NCBI RefSeq assembly: GCF_001571385.1
Contig: NZ_BCNW01000001.1
Location: 2,209,470 to 2,273,469 of the forward strand
Source of the DNA: Methanofollis ethanolicus
GTDB taxonomy: Archaea > Halobacteriota > Methanomicrobia > Methanomicrobiales > Methanofollaceae
Direction: 5' to 3'
DNA: 64,000 bases
The translations under genes and the position numbers were made by a program. Positions 27,473 to 34,749 of the stretch are shown here, piece by piece. How positions within the stretch are numbered: the first letter of the stretch is position 1; each line of letters begins with the position of its first letter. The notes under the pieces were generated by a model. It saw only the letters and a program-made list of their open reading frames with translations, had not been told where the DNA came from and did not search any database.

Positions 27473-27648
27473 ACCCCAAATTTTCTTTTTTAGTCATAAA
27501 AACCGAATTTAAACAATGATTTTCGAATTAGGTATAAAATTGTGAGCAGGTGAGATTAGAACGACAGAAAAACGAGAAATAGTGATCTGTGGTATGAGGA
27601 GAGCATATATCGACAGATGGACAGGTACGAGAATCATTTAAAAATGAA

Positions 27649-27658
27649 TATATTATAT
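27649..27658 (+). promoter_or_regulatory. TATA box of the histidine kinase gene
   Basis: TATATTATAT lies 27-36 bp before the start cluster at 27686-27698, the right spacing for an almost leaderless transcript. Confidence 0.6.
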
Positions 27659-27685
27659 CGGGGCACTATTTTTGAATAATACCCC

Positions 27686-29590
27686 GTGATGACATACATG
27701 AACATGCCAGGAATTTTACCGGGAAAAAACAGTTCTTTCCATAAAAACCTCCTGATCTGCGTCCTGGTCATTATCGTCATTGTCATCGCCCTCCTCTCAT
27801 CAATTTCGTACATCGAGGCGCAGAACGAACTCATCGACAAGAACCGTCTCCTCAAGGACGAGACCGAGATCAGCGTCACGCAGTGGATGATCCTCGTCGA
27901 CCAGGGCCTCAAGATGTACGACGATACCCTGAACGCACAGATGAAAGAGAGGTTCAAAGGGTTTATCGAAACGTACGAACGCGCAGGGAGAGACCCCGCA
28001 CAGATGGACCTCATCGCGCTGAAGGAAGAACTCGGCGGGACGATGGACCTGTATGTGATCACCAGCACCGGGGTCATCGAATACAGCACCTACGCGCCTG
28101 AAGTCGGCCTCGACTTCAAGAATGTCCCCTACTTCTACGAATACATCACAGATATCCGCGAAGGAGATTCCTTCTCTGCCGACCGGGTGGTGCGGGAGCA
28201 GTCGACCGGGGCTGTCAGGAAATTTGCTTACATGCCCTCGCCCGACCACCGCTACCTCTTCGAACTGGGCCTGGTCCCCGACCAGTTGAAGGACCGGAAA
28301 CTCGGTCTCTCCTATGTCCAGACCGCCGAGGCCCTCAAGAACCTCAACCCCGACCTCGAAACGATCCGGATCTTCGACACGATGGGGAAGGTCGTCGGGA
28401 ACAAGAGTTATGTGCCGGACCCGGTCCAGAAGATGCGGGTCATGAAGGCCCTTGCCGGGAGAGAGAGCAGTGTCTACCCCGACCCCGGGCAGAAAAAAGA
28501 GTACCGTTACCTGTATGTCGACCTGCGCGATCCCGACTACGCCTCCGACATGAGCATGGTGATCGAACTCACCTACACGACCGCCCCCATGGAGAGCAAA
28601 CTGGCCGGCCTCTTTCTCTCGCACCTGACGATCGCCCTCCTCGCGGTCCTCGGCAGTGTCCTTGTCTCCTATGGCGTTGTCAGTTATATCTCCAGGCCGG
28701 TTTCGCAGGTGGTCGAGGACATCGACCGCATTGCGCGGGGCGACCTCGACCACCGTATCAGGCACACGCATGGTATCGAGTTCCGCCGCCTCGAAGACAG
28801 CATCAATGCGATGGTCGCATCGCTCAAGGAGAACATCCGGAGGGCGAAGGAGTCCGAAGACGCACTGAAAAAGACCAACGAGAACCTCGAAGAGATCATC
28901 GGCCGCCGCACCGCCGCCCTCACCAGGGCGAACGAGGAGGCAAACCTCTACCTGGACATCATGTCCCATGACATCAACAATGCAAACACCGTCGCCCTCG
29001 GCTATGCCCAGATGCTGCTCATGCACCTTGTCGAGAAGGAAAAGTACCAGGCCGACAGGATCAGGCAGAGCGTTCTCAGGAGTTCGGAGATCATCCAGAA
29101 TGTGGCGACGATCAGGCTGATCCACCAGAAAAACCTCCCCCTCGAAAGGGTGGACCTGGACGCCATGATCAGGGAGGCGGTCAATCACCACCCTGACGCC
29201 GCCATCTTCTACGAAGGGAGGACGGTGATGGTCTGGGCGGACGCACTCCTGCCCGAGGTCCTCTCGAACCTGATCGGGAACGCGGTGAAGTTCATGGACG
29301 GGCAGGGCGAGGTCTTTGTGAAGGTCGAGGACGAGGAAAGAGAGGTCCGCGTCTCGGTGGAGGACACGGGGTCCGGCATCCCGGACGAGATGAAAGGTGT
29401 TATCTTCACCCGCTTCAGGAAGGGGACGAACAAGCGGAGCGGGAAAGGTCTCGGCCTCTATATCGTGCGGTCCCTGGTAGAGAGGTACGGTGGCAGGGTC
29501 TGGGCCGACGACCGCGTGCCCGGAGAGTCCGGCCGCGGGGCGGCGGTCCGCTTCACCCTCAGGAAGGCGCCTGACGAGCGGCAGGAATAA
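27686..29590 (+). CDS. Membrane sensor histidine kinase with extracellular sensor and HAMP
   Basis: Start codons cluster at GTG 27686, ATG 27689 and ATG 27698; the exact one is uncertain. The 634-residue protein has a first membrane helix (LLICVLVIIVIVIALLSSI), an extracytoplasmic ~270-residue domain of the Cache type (TGVIEYSTYAPEVGLDFKN), a second helix (about 311-336), a HAMP linker (RPVSQVVEDIDRIARGDLD) and a coiled coil. The phosphoacceptor is His428 (IMSHDINNANTVALGYA). The HATPase shows N box GNAVKF, DTGSGIP and GKGLGLYIV. No response regulator is adjacent, so the partner lies elsewhere. The ligand may be a small carboxylate or other cell-surface cue, by analogy only. Confidence 0.92.
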   Translation: MMTYMNMPGILPGKNSSFHKNLLICVLVIIVIVIALLSSISYIEAQNELIDKNRLLKDETEISVTQWMILVDQGLKMYDDTLNAQMKERFKGFIETYERAGRDPAQMDLIALKEELGGTMDLYVITSTGVIEYSTYAPEVGLDFKNVPYFYEYITDIREGDSFSADRVVREQSTGAVRKFAYMPSPDHRYLFELGLVPDQLKDRKLGLSYVQTAEALKNLNPDLETIRIFDTMGKVVGNKSYVPDPVQKMRVMKALAGRESSVYPDPGQKKEYRYLYVDLRDPDYASDMSMVIELTYTTAPMESKLAGLFLSHLTIALLAVLGSVLVSYGVVSYISRPVSQVVEDIDRIARGDLDHRIRHTHGIEFRRLEDSINAMVASLKENIRRAKESEDALKKTNENLEEIIGRRTAALTRANEEANLYLDIMSHDINNANTVALGYAQMLLMHLVEKEKYQADRIRQSVLRSSEIIQNVATIRLIHQKNLPLERVDLDAMIREAVNHHPDAAIFYEGRTVMVWADALLPEVLSNLIGNAVKFMDGQGEVFVKVEDEEREVRVSVEDTGSGIPDEMKGVIFTRFRKGTNKRSGKGLGLYIVRSLVERYGGRVWADDRVPGESGRGAAVRFTLRKAPDERQE

Positions 29591-29616
29591 GTGGGCCCTG
29601 AGGGGATCACCCTGCG

Positions 29617-30777
29617 ATGGACCCCCTGCTCCAGGTGATCCTGGTCCTTGTCGTGGCGAAGGTCTTCGGGGAGATCGTCGAGAGGACGGGCTATCCGGCC
29701 CTGATCGGGGAGATCGGCGCCGGGGTCCTGCTGGGGCCGTCTGTGCTCGGCCTCGTGGCGTATGGCGGGGCCATCGAGTTTTTTGCCGATATCGGGATCA
29801 TCGCGCTGCTCTTCATCAGCGGGGTCCAGATGAACATGAAGTCCTTTGCGGCCTCGGAGAAGGCGGCCGTCTCGACGGCGCTCGCGGGGGTCGGCGTGCC
29901 TCTCGCCCTCGGCATCCTCCTCGGGATGGCGGCGGGCTTTTCCCCTGTGGAGACGCTCTTTGTCGGCATCGCCCTCTCCATCACCTCGATCGGGATCGCG
30001 GTGCGGGCCCTGATCGACCTGCGGCGCCTGGACACCCCCGCCGGGACGACGATCACGGGGGCGGCGGTGATCGACGATATCCTCGGGATCGTCCTCCTCG
30101 CGGTGCTCACCGCCGTCGTCTCGGGGAGCGGCGGGGCGGCGGCGTACACGGTGGCGGCGGGGGCGGCCTTTATCCTGGGGAGCATCATTATCGGGAAGCG
30201 CCTCCTGCCGTACATTCTGGTCAGGGCGCGGCAGAGCAGGACGCACGAGATGCCGTACTCGGCGGCGATCGCCATTGCCCTGCTGATGGGCTGGCTCTCC
30301 AACCTCGCCGGTCTCCACTACGCGGTCGGGGCGTTCTTCGCGGGCCTGCTCCTCGGCGACCAGATCCGGAACGACAGGGAACTCTTCGACGGGCTTGCCG
30401 ATTTCGCGTTCGGCTTTTTCGTGACGATCTTTTTTGCATCCGTCGGCCTGCTCTTCGAGGCGGGCCCGGAGGTCGTCCTCTCCCCCCTTGTCCCGCCCCT
30501 CGTCGTCGTCGCCTTTGCAGGCAAGATCCTCGGCGGCTACCTCGGGGCCCTCCCCTTTATGGCAAGCCGGGCCGAGGCCCTGGTCGTCGGCATCGGCCTC
30601 TGCCCGCGGGGGGAGATCACCCTGGTGGTGGCGAAGGTCGCCCTCATCGGCGGCCTGATCACGCCCCCCCTCTTCTCGGCCTTCATGGTGACGGTCATCG
30701 TCACGGTCGTCGTCACCCCGGCCCTGATGGCGGCCGCCTGCCGGCGGTGGCTCCCTACAGGTGGCCGGCCACCCTGA
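29617..30777 (+). CDS. Cation:proton antiporter, CPA2 (Kef/NapA) family
   Basis: The 386-residue protein is almost entirely membrane helices (about 12). It opens with VILVLVVAKVFGEIVERTGYPALIGEIGAGVLLGPSVLGLV, a family hallmark given here in overlapping parts. The ion site is visible as TGAAVIDDILGIVLL (paired Asp) in the middle. There is no C-terminal TrkA-N domain, so this is a NapA-like exchanger rather than a KefB-like K+ channel. It begins 26 bases after the kinase stop, and its tail overlaps the convergent CBS gene by 23 bases. Confidence 0.9.
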   Translation: MDPLLQVILVLVVAKVFGEIVERTGYPALIGEIGAGVLLGPSVLGLVAYGGAIEFFADIGIIALLFISGVQMNMKSFAASEKAAVSTALAGVGVPLALGILLGMAAGFSPVETLFVGIALSITSIGIAVRALIDLRRLDTPAGTTITGAAVIDDILGIVLLAVLTAVVSGSGGAAAYTVAAGAAFILGSIIIGKRLLPYILVRARQSRTHEMPYSAAIAIALLMGWLSNLAGLHYAVGAFFAGLLLGDQIRNDRELFDGLADFAFGFFVTIFFASVGLLFEAGPEVVLSPLVPPLVVVAFAGKILGGYLGALPFMASRAEALVVGIGLCPRGEITLVVAKVALIGGLITPPLFSAFMVTVIVTVVVTPALMAAACRRWLPTGGRPP

Positions 30778-31201
30778 GGTGGGCGATGATCATGCAGACT
30801 TCGAGTCTGCCGACGGCGACCCCGTCCCTGTCGACGACGATGAGCACGGGGTAGCGGTAGCGTTCCATCGCCTCCATCGCCTCCCTCAGGGTGGCGGTGG
30901 CCGGGACGGTGATGTGGCTCCGGGTCATGATGTCGGCGGCCACGGTGACGTCGCGCCTGAGGAGGCACTCCAGGCAGGCGGTCTTCCGGCGGCTCCGCAC
31001 GCCGACGACAGGCCCGACGGCGGCGAGGAGGTCGAGAGCGGTGATGAAGCCCAGGAAGCGGTTGTCCTCCCCGGCGACGACGAGGTCGGTGCAGCCCGGT
31101 GCGGCGAAGCGCTCGAAGACCTCGGGCAGGGGGGTGGCCGGGCCGATAGTGGGGACGCCCTCTGCCATGACCGCGGCGACCGGGATGTCGGTGGGCTGCA
31201 T
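30755..31201 (-). CDS. CBS-domain pair protein
   Basis: The frame stays open upstream, but ATG 31201 (MQPTDIPVAAVMAEGVPTIG) is the real start. A TATA-like TATAGA at 31231 (read on the minus strand) lies about 30 bp upstream, giving a leaderless transcript. The 148 residues form two CBS motifs: VMAEGVPTIGPATPLPEVFERF, given in two overlapping parts, with FLGFITALDLL; and IMTRSHITVPATATLREAM with VLIVVDRDGVAVGRLEV. Such modules bind adenine nucleotides and sense energy state. A role with the convergent antiporter is possible, but only by position. Confidence 0.85.
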   Translation of the reverse strand: MQPTDIPVAAVMAEGVPTIGPATPLPEVFERFAAPGCTDLVVAGEDNRFLGFITALDLLAAVGPVVGVRSRRKTACLECLLRRDVTVAADIMTRSHITVPATATLREAMEAMERYRYPVLIVVDRDGVAVGRLEVCMIIAHLRVAGHL

Positions 31202-31285
31202 GGGATCAGGGGTGTGTGGGGGTGGAGGGGTATAGAGGTTTTGGGGAGGTATTTTCAAACAGGCAGGATGAAAGAGGTGATGAGA

Positions 31286-31498
31286 ATGTATCGATATCTC
31301 ATCGTTATCGAAAAGACGGAAGGGAACTATTCGGCACATTCTCCCGACCTGCCGGGGTGCGTGGCGACAGGGAAGACGCGGGAGGAGGCGGAGGAGAAGA
31401 TGCAGGTCGCCATTGAGATGCATGTCAGGGGACTGATCGAAGACGGTCTCCCGGTGCCCGAGCCGCAGTCCTCCGCGTCCTATGTGAGTGTGCAATAA
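31286..31498 (+). CDS. Orphan HicB-like protein
   Basis: Among the in-frame ATGs at 31268, 31280 and 31286 the last is best placed behind GAGGTG (31274-31279). The 70-residue protein has the HicB core: YRYLIVIEKTEGNYSAHSPD, LPGCVATGKTREEAEEKM, AIEMHVRGLIEDGLPVPEP. HicB normally neutralises the HicA RNase toxin. No HicA-like gene lies within 300 bases on either side, so it is a solitary antitoxin or has another role. The C-terminal DNA-binding helix found in longer HicB proteins is absent. Confidence 0.8.
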   Translation: MYRYLIVIEKTEGNYSAHSPDLPGCVATGKTREEAEEKMQVAIEMHVRGLIEDGLPVPEPQSSASYVSVQ

Positions 31499-31574
31499 GG
31501 TGCATGCAAGACCATCTCAGAATCTCTTTCAAAATCCGAAGCAGGCAGACGGCCTCCTCACTCCCGACGAGAGT

Positions 31575-31676
31575 ATGGTCCCCGTTCAGTGCCCGCACTG
31601 CAAAACCATTGTCGGGCCGACCACCCGGCATTGTCCCGACGACTGCGGGCGCCTCTCGCCGACGACACCGAGGTGA
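31575..31676 (+). CDS. Possible 33-residue zinc-binding mini-protein
   Basis: From ATG 31575 the frame reads MVPVQCPHCKTIVGPTTRHC then PDDCGRLSPTTPR. This gives two Cys pairs (CPHC and CPDDC) with a spacing that could hold zinc. The frame is open back to a GTG at 31488, but that extension is not protein-like. Support is the motif only. It could instead be a fragment of a decayed gene. Confidence 0.4.
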   Translation: MVPVQCPHCKTIVGPTTRHCPDDCGRLSPTTPR

Positions 31677-31781
31677 CCCGGGCACGGTCGGACGCCGGAT
31701 ATGGTGAGGTAGAGGATCAGGAAGAGACGAGGCGGCAGTAACCAGGTCGGACGTCACCGGGACAGGACATAAAAAAAGGGA

Positions 31782-32561
31782 TCAGGTGAGGTTTAAAAAA
31801 TATACAACACCCATCCCGACAAGGGTTGCAACGCTGTAACTTAGCAGCGTCCCGGTGAGAATGTATTCGCTCATGTCTCTTTTATCAGTATACCGGAATA
31901 TCGCCTTCGCACCCACTAAAAATCCTATGGCCGTATACTGATCCACGAGAATGAAGGAGAGTATCAAAAAACGTTCGAGATAACCGATATATGTCCCTGC
32001 ATTTTTTAACCCGTCATCTTCGGTTCCTTTGTTCTCTTTGTTCGCCTTTAATTCAATATAACCCATGAGTTTCCCGATACAGACGCCCCCGGGCCAGAGG
32101 ACAATGAGATACCCAAGAAGGATGACGATCACGGTGGAGATCGTGACATCATCACAAGACAGATTCGACGTTGCCGGGTTGAGGCCACAGATACACCACC
32201 ATATCAATATCACCACCAGAATATGGAGCGCCTGGTCTATGAAAAAAAGACGGACATCCGTGTATGTCGCGGAGTTCCCATCTGTATCGTTCAATTGTGC
32301 TTTAAAACCATCAATAATGAGATGAGTGAGGCAGACGATGATAAAGACCCCTATCGCCAGAGTCCACCCACAAAAATAAAGAGTCGGTACAAAAGCGAGG
32401 ACGCCGGCAAGAGTGCCATGTATGTAAAGATAAGACGAGTGCCATTTATTTTTGGTTTTATCCGCAACCCAGCGATCGGGTTGAAGAACAAAATCAACCA
32501 ACAGATGAGACATAACCAAGGAAAGGAAAAAGGCAAAACTCATCTCTGTCAGGGGATCCAT
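31782..32561 (-). CDS. DUF3307 membrane protein
   Basis: The 259-residue protein has about seven membrane segments and the DUF3307 hallmarks near its start: HLLVDFVLQPDRWVADKTKNK (given as two overlapping pieces, HLLVDFVLQPDRW and RWVADKTKNK) and LTHLIIDGFKAQL. The His/Asp-containing helices (HLLVDF, THLIID) look like a metal or catalytic pair. It is divergent from the satD gene across a 272-bp control region. In other prokaryotes DUF3307 genes also sit beside satD, so the pair acts together, function unknown. Confidence 0.8.
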   Translation of the reverse strand: MDPLTEMSFAFFLSLVMSHLLVDFVLQPDRWVADKTKNKWHSSYLYIHGTLAGVLAFVPTLYFCGWTLAIGVFIIVCLTHLIIDGFKAQLNDTDGNSATYTDVRLFFIDQALHILVVILIWWCICGLNPATSNLSCDDVTISTVIVILLGYLIVLWPGGVCIGKLMGYIELKANKENKGTEDDGLKNAGTYIGYLERFLILSFILVDQYTAIGFLVGAKAIFRYTDKRDMSEYILTGTLLSYSVATLVGMGVVYFLNLT

Positions 32562-32703
32562 CCGCTATCGGGAACAGATGTGCAGCAGCGCATAATAAAC
32601 GTTCTGGAATTGCCGGATATCTCGATTTTTATCCTCAAACAAAAGAGCAGGGGCATCAGCACTCTGACATCATACACAGAATTTTTTAAAGAGTTATTAA
32701 GTA

Positions 32704-32790
32704 TGGAGTTCATATCTTACAATTATGAATAATATAGTTAATATCTTACAATTATCAACTGTGGAGTTCATAATTGACAAACTATAAGTA
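32704..32790. repeat. Three tandem 29-bp repeats between DUF3307 and satD
   Basis: Units start at 32704, 32733 and 32762. TGGAGTTCATA recurs at 32704 and 32762, and ATATCTTACAATTAT recurs exactly at 32712 and 32741. The first unit also contains the inverted repeat TTCATA-N9-TATGAA. With a period of 29 bp (nearly three helical turns) the array presents repeated sites to one face of the DNA. It ends 43 bp before the satD ATG, so it probably controls one or both divergent genes. Confidence 0.7.
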
Positions 32791-32833
32791 AAGGGATCTG
32801 ACATATCACATGTGCGGGAGTTGACGGGTTTAT

Positions 32834-33547
32834 ATGGCCGACAGGGGGATCTACGGGGTTTTAACAGGCGATATAATCAAATCAACAAAATTAAAGGATA
32901 AATATGGCGACGAGTTGATCGCGTTTATTAGAAATACCCTCGAAGACGCAGGAAAAAACACTATAAAGCCATATTCGATTTTCAGAGGGGATTCATTCCA
33001 GGGCATAACACGAAATCCGGAAAACGCCCTTGAAGATGCAATTCTCCTGCGACTCGCCCTTATTTCGAGCAAATATTCCGGGAATCTCAGGCAGGAGCAC
33101 CTCGATGCACGGGTGGCAGTAGGTATCGGCACCGTTGACTACCTCCCTGAAGACAGGCCGGTCAGTGAAGGGGACGGGGAGGCATTCAGAAACTCCGGCC
33201 CCGAACTGGACAGGATGAAGAACGACAGAAAAAAAATGGTCGTGAAAACTCCGTGGGCCGGTATCAATGAAGAGTTCGAGATCTACTGTGCCTTTCTCGA
33301 TCGCTCTTTCGATTCGATTACACCCAGGCAGGCAGAGGCACTGGTCTGTCTCTTCAAAGGATTGTCACAGCAAGAGATTGCCGAGAAATCAGGAGTATCA
33401 CAATCCGCAATCTCGCATCGGATCAAAAAGACCGATTACGACATCATAAAGAAGATCATAGCCAGATATCACCACAAGATCCGGGAAGCATTGAATTCAG
33501 AATCAAATTCCAGAGATCTAAAAATAAAAATCGATAACCTTGCTTGA
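32834..33547 (+). CDS. satD: SatD-family protein with C-terminal helix-turn-helix
   Basis: The 237-residue protein begins GIYGVLTGDIIKSTKL, a SatD hallmark, followed by IFRGDSFQG and ARVAVGIGTVDYL in the nucleotide-cyclase-like fold. Residues ~155-215 are a sigma70 region 4/LuxR-like helix-turn-helix (TPRQAEALVCLFKGLSQQEI, SQSAISHRIKKT). It is thus a ligand-sensing domain joined to a DNA-binding domain. The likely targets are the 29-bp repeats directly upstream (autoregulation). Codon use is more A/T-rich than in the housekeeping genes. ATG 32834 was chosen because the family core starts at once. Confidence 0.85.
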   Translation: MADRGIYGVLTGDIIKSTKLKDKYGDELIAFIRNTLEDAGKNTIKPYSIFRGDSFQGITRNPENALEDAILLRLALISSKYSGNLRQEHLDARVAVGIGTVDYLPEDRPVSEGDGEAFRNSGPELDRMKNDRKKMVVKTPWAGINEEFEIYCAFLDRSFDSITPRQAEALVCLFKGLSQQEIAEKSGVSQSAISHRIKKTDYDIIKKIIARYHHKIREALNSESNSRDLKIKIDNLA

Positions 33548-33568
33548 ATTGAGAACAGAGTGTTCAAT

Positions 33569-33640
33569 ACCCCCGCCCGGATTCGAACCGGGGTCGCCGG
33601 ATCCAAAGTCCTGCATGATTGACCACTACACTACGGGGGT
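33569..33640 (-). tRNA. tRNA-Gln (anticodon UUG)
   Basis: On the minus strand, 7-bp acceptor arms ACCCCCG and CGGGGGT pair. A GTTCGAATC T-loop (GATTCGAAC on the plus strand) closes it, and the anticodon loop reads CTTTGGA, giving TTG (Gln). It is 72 bases, without an encoded CCA and without an evident intron. It stands alone between satD and fdhD. Confidence 0.93.
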
Positions 33641-33673
33641 GAACGGTCGGTACCTGTTGGTTTTCCAGATATA

Positions 33674-34441
33674 TCATTCTGTTTTTTGATCCGCACCCTC
33701 AACCCGACCAGGATGGCTGTAGATGTTCAACTTTCCCCCCCGCGCGAACCCCACCACCGTGAGCCCGGTCTTCTCCGCCGTCTCCACGGCAAGGGAGGTC
33801 GTCGCACCGCGGGAGACGATCAGGGGGATGTTCGCGACAAGACACTTGCGGACCATCTCCGAGGAGATGCGGCCCGACGAGACGACATAGGTCAGGGAGA
33901 AGTCGACGCCGTTCCGGAGGCCGTAGCCGATCACCCGGTCGAGGGCATTGTGCCTGCCGATATCCTCCGCGACCGCGATCACCTTCTCGCGGTCGAGCAG
34001 GGCGACGATGTGGACGCCGCCGGTCGCCGTGTGGATCTCCGAGGTGAGGACCGACTGCACGGCGCCGAGGACCTCGGCGGGCGTGACCGTCAGGTCGGAG
34101 CAGACCGTCGGGAGTTTCTCCGTGTCGATATACGAGACGCTCCCCCCGCAGCCCGAAAGGATCGTCTTCTTTGTCCCGATGGACTTGAACGGGTTCGTCG
34201 TCAGGACGCTCACCCGGTTCTTCTCGACCTTGATCGACTCGATCTCCCCGGGCCCCTTTATGATCTCTTCGGTGAAGAGATAGCCGACGACAAAATCCTC
34301 GAAGTTGCCCGGGCTCATCATCGCAGTCATCGCATGCCTCCCGTTGACGAAGAGGGCCACAGGAAGTTCTTCCACGACGTCGTGAGCGATCGTCTCGAAT
34401 CCTTCGCCGTCAAAACGGATGCAGGGTATTTTTCTGAACAT
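33674..34441 (-). CDS. fdhD: Formate dehydrogenase accessory sulfurtransferase FdhD
   Basis: The 255-residue protein shows FdhD segments: GNFEDFVVGYLFTEEII, GVHIVALLDREKVIAVAEDIGRHNALDRVIGY (two overlapping stretches) and VVSSGRISSEMVRKC. FdhD passes sulfur from a cysteine desulfurase to the molybdenum/tungsten cofactor of formate dehydrogenase. The usual CxxC loop is reduced to SGCGG with one Cys (Cys98); in the E. coli protein the two loop cysteines are important. Divergently next to it (308 bp away) stands a cysteine desulfurase fusion, a plausible sulfur donor. Confidence 0.92.
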   Translation of the reverse strand: MFRKIPCIRFDGEGFETIAHDVVEELPVALFVNGRHAMTAMMSPGNFEDFVVGYLFTEEIIKGPGEIESIKVEKNRVSVLTTNPFKSIGTKKTILSGCGGSVSYIDTEKLPTVCSDLTVTPAEVLGAVQSVLTSEIHTATGGVHIVALLDREKVIAVAEDIGRHNALDRVIGYGLRNGVDFSLTYVVSSGRISSEMVRKCLVANIPLIVSRGATTSLAVETAEKTGLTVVGFARGGKLNIYSHPGRVEGADQKTE

Positions 34442-34700
34442 ACACTCTTCCTCTGTCGATCCGGGAGATCATTCCGGGCGGTCGACCTGTGTTTCGCCGT
34501 GTCGCCCCTCCGGGCAGGCGCCAGAGAGGAGGACACGGTCCGATATACAGGTTCCCGCCATGCCGATATCTATGTTCGGTAGACCGGTTCCGGAGGATCG
34601 CCTTGAAACAAAGTTTCAGACAGTACACCGGGAAACACCCGCGACCGAAAGGCAGGAAAACAATCTATACATAGGAGGCATGCAGATAGTACGGCACGAC

Positions 34701-34716
34701 ATTCACAATTGTGAAT
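34701..34716. promoter_or_regulatory. Perfect 16-bp palindrome ATTCACAATTGTGAAT
   Basis: It lies 34-49 bp before ATG 34750 of the desulfurase fusion and about 30 bp after a TATA-like CTATACATAG (34665-34674). It is therefore around or just after the expected transcription start, a typical repressor site. The fdhD start is 260 bp away on the other side. Confidence 0.7.
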
Positions 34717-34749
34717 ACGCCGCAGGGATACACCCGGGGTAGACCACTC

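Noticed and set aside
33569-33640. tRNA-Gln as an attachment site of an integrated element
   Set aside because: No integrase and no partial tRNA duplicate were found on either side within several kilobases.
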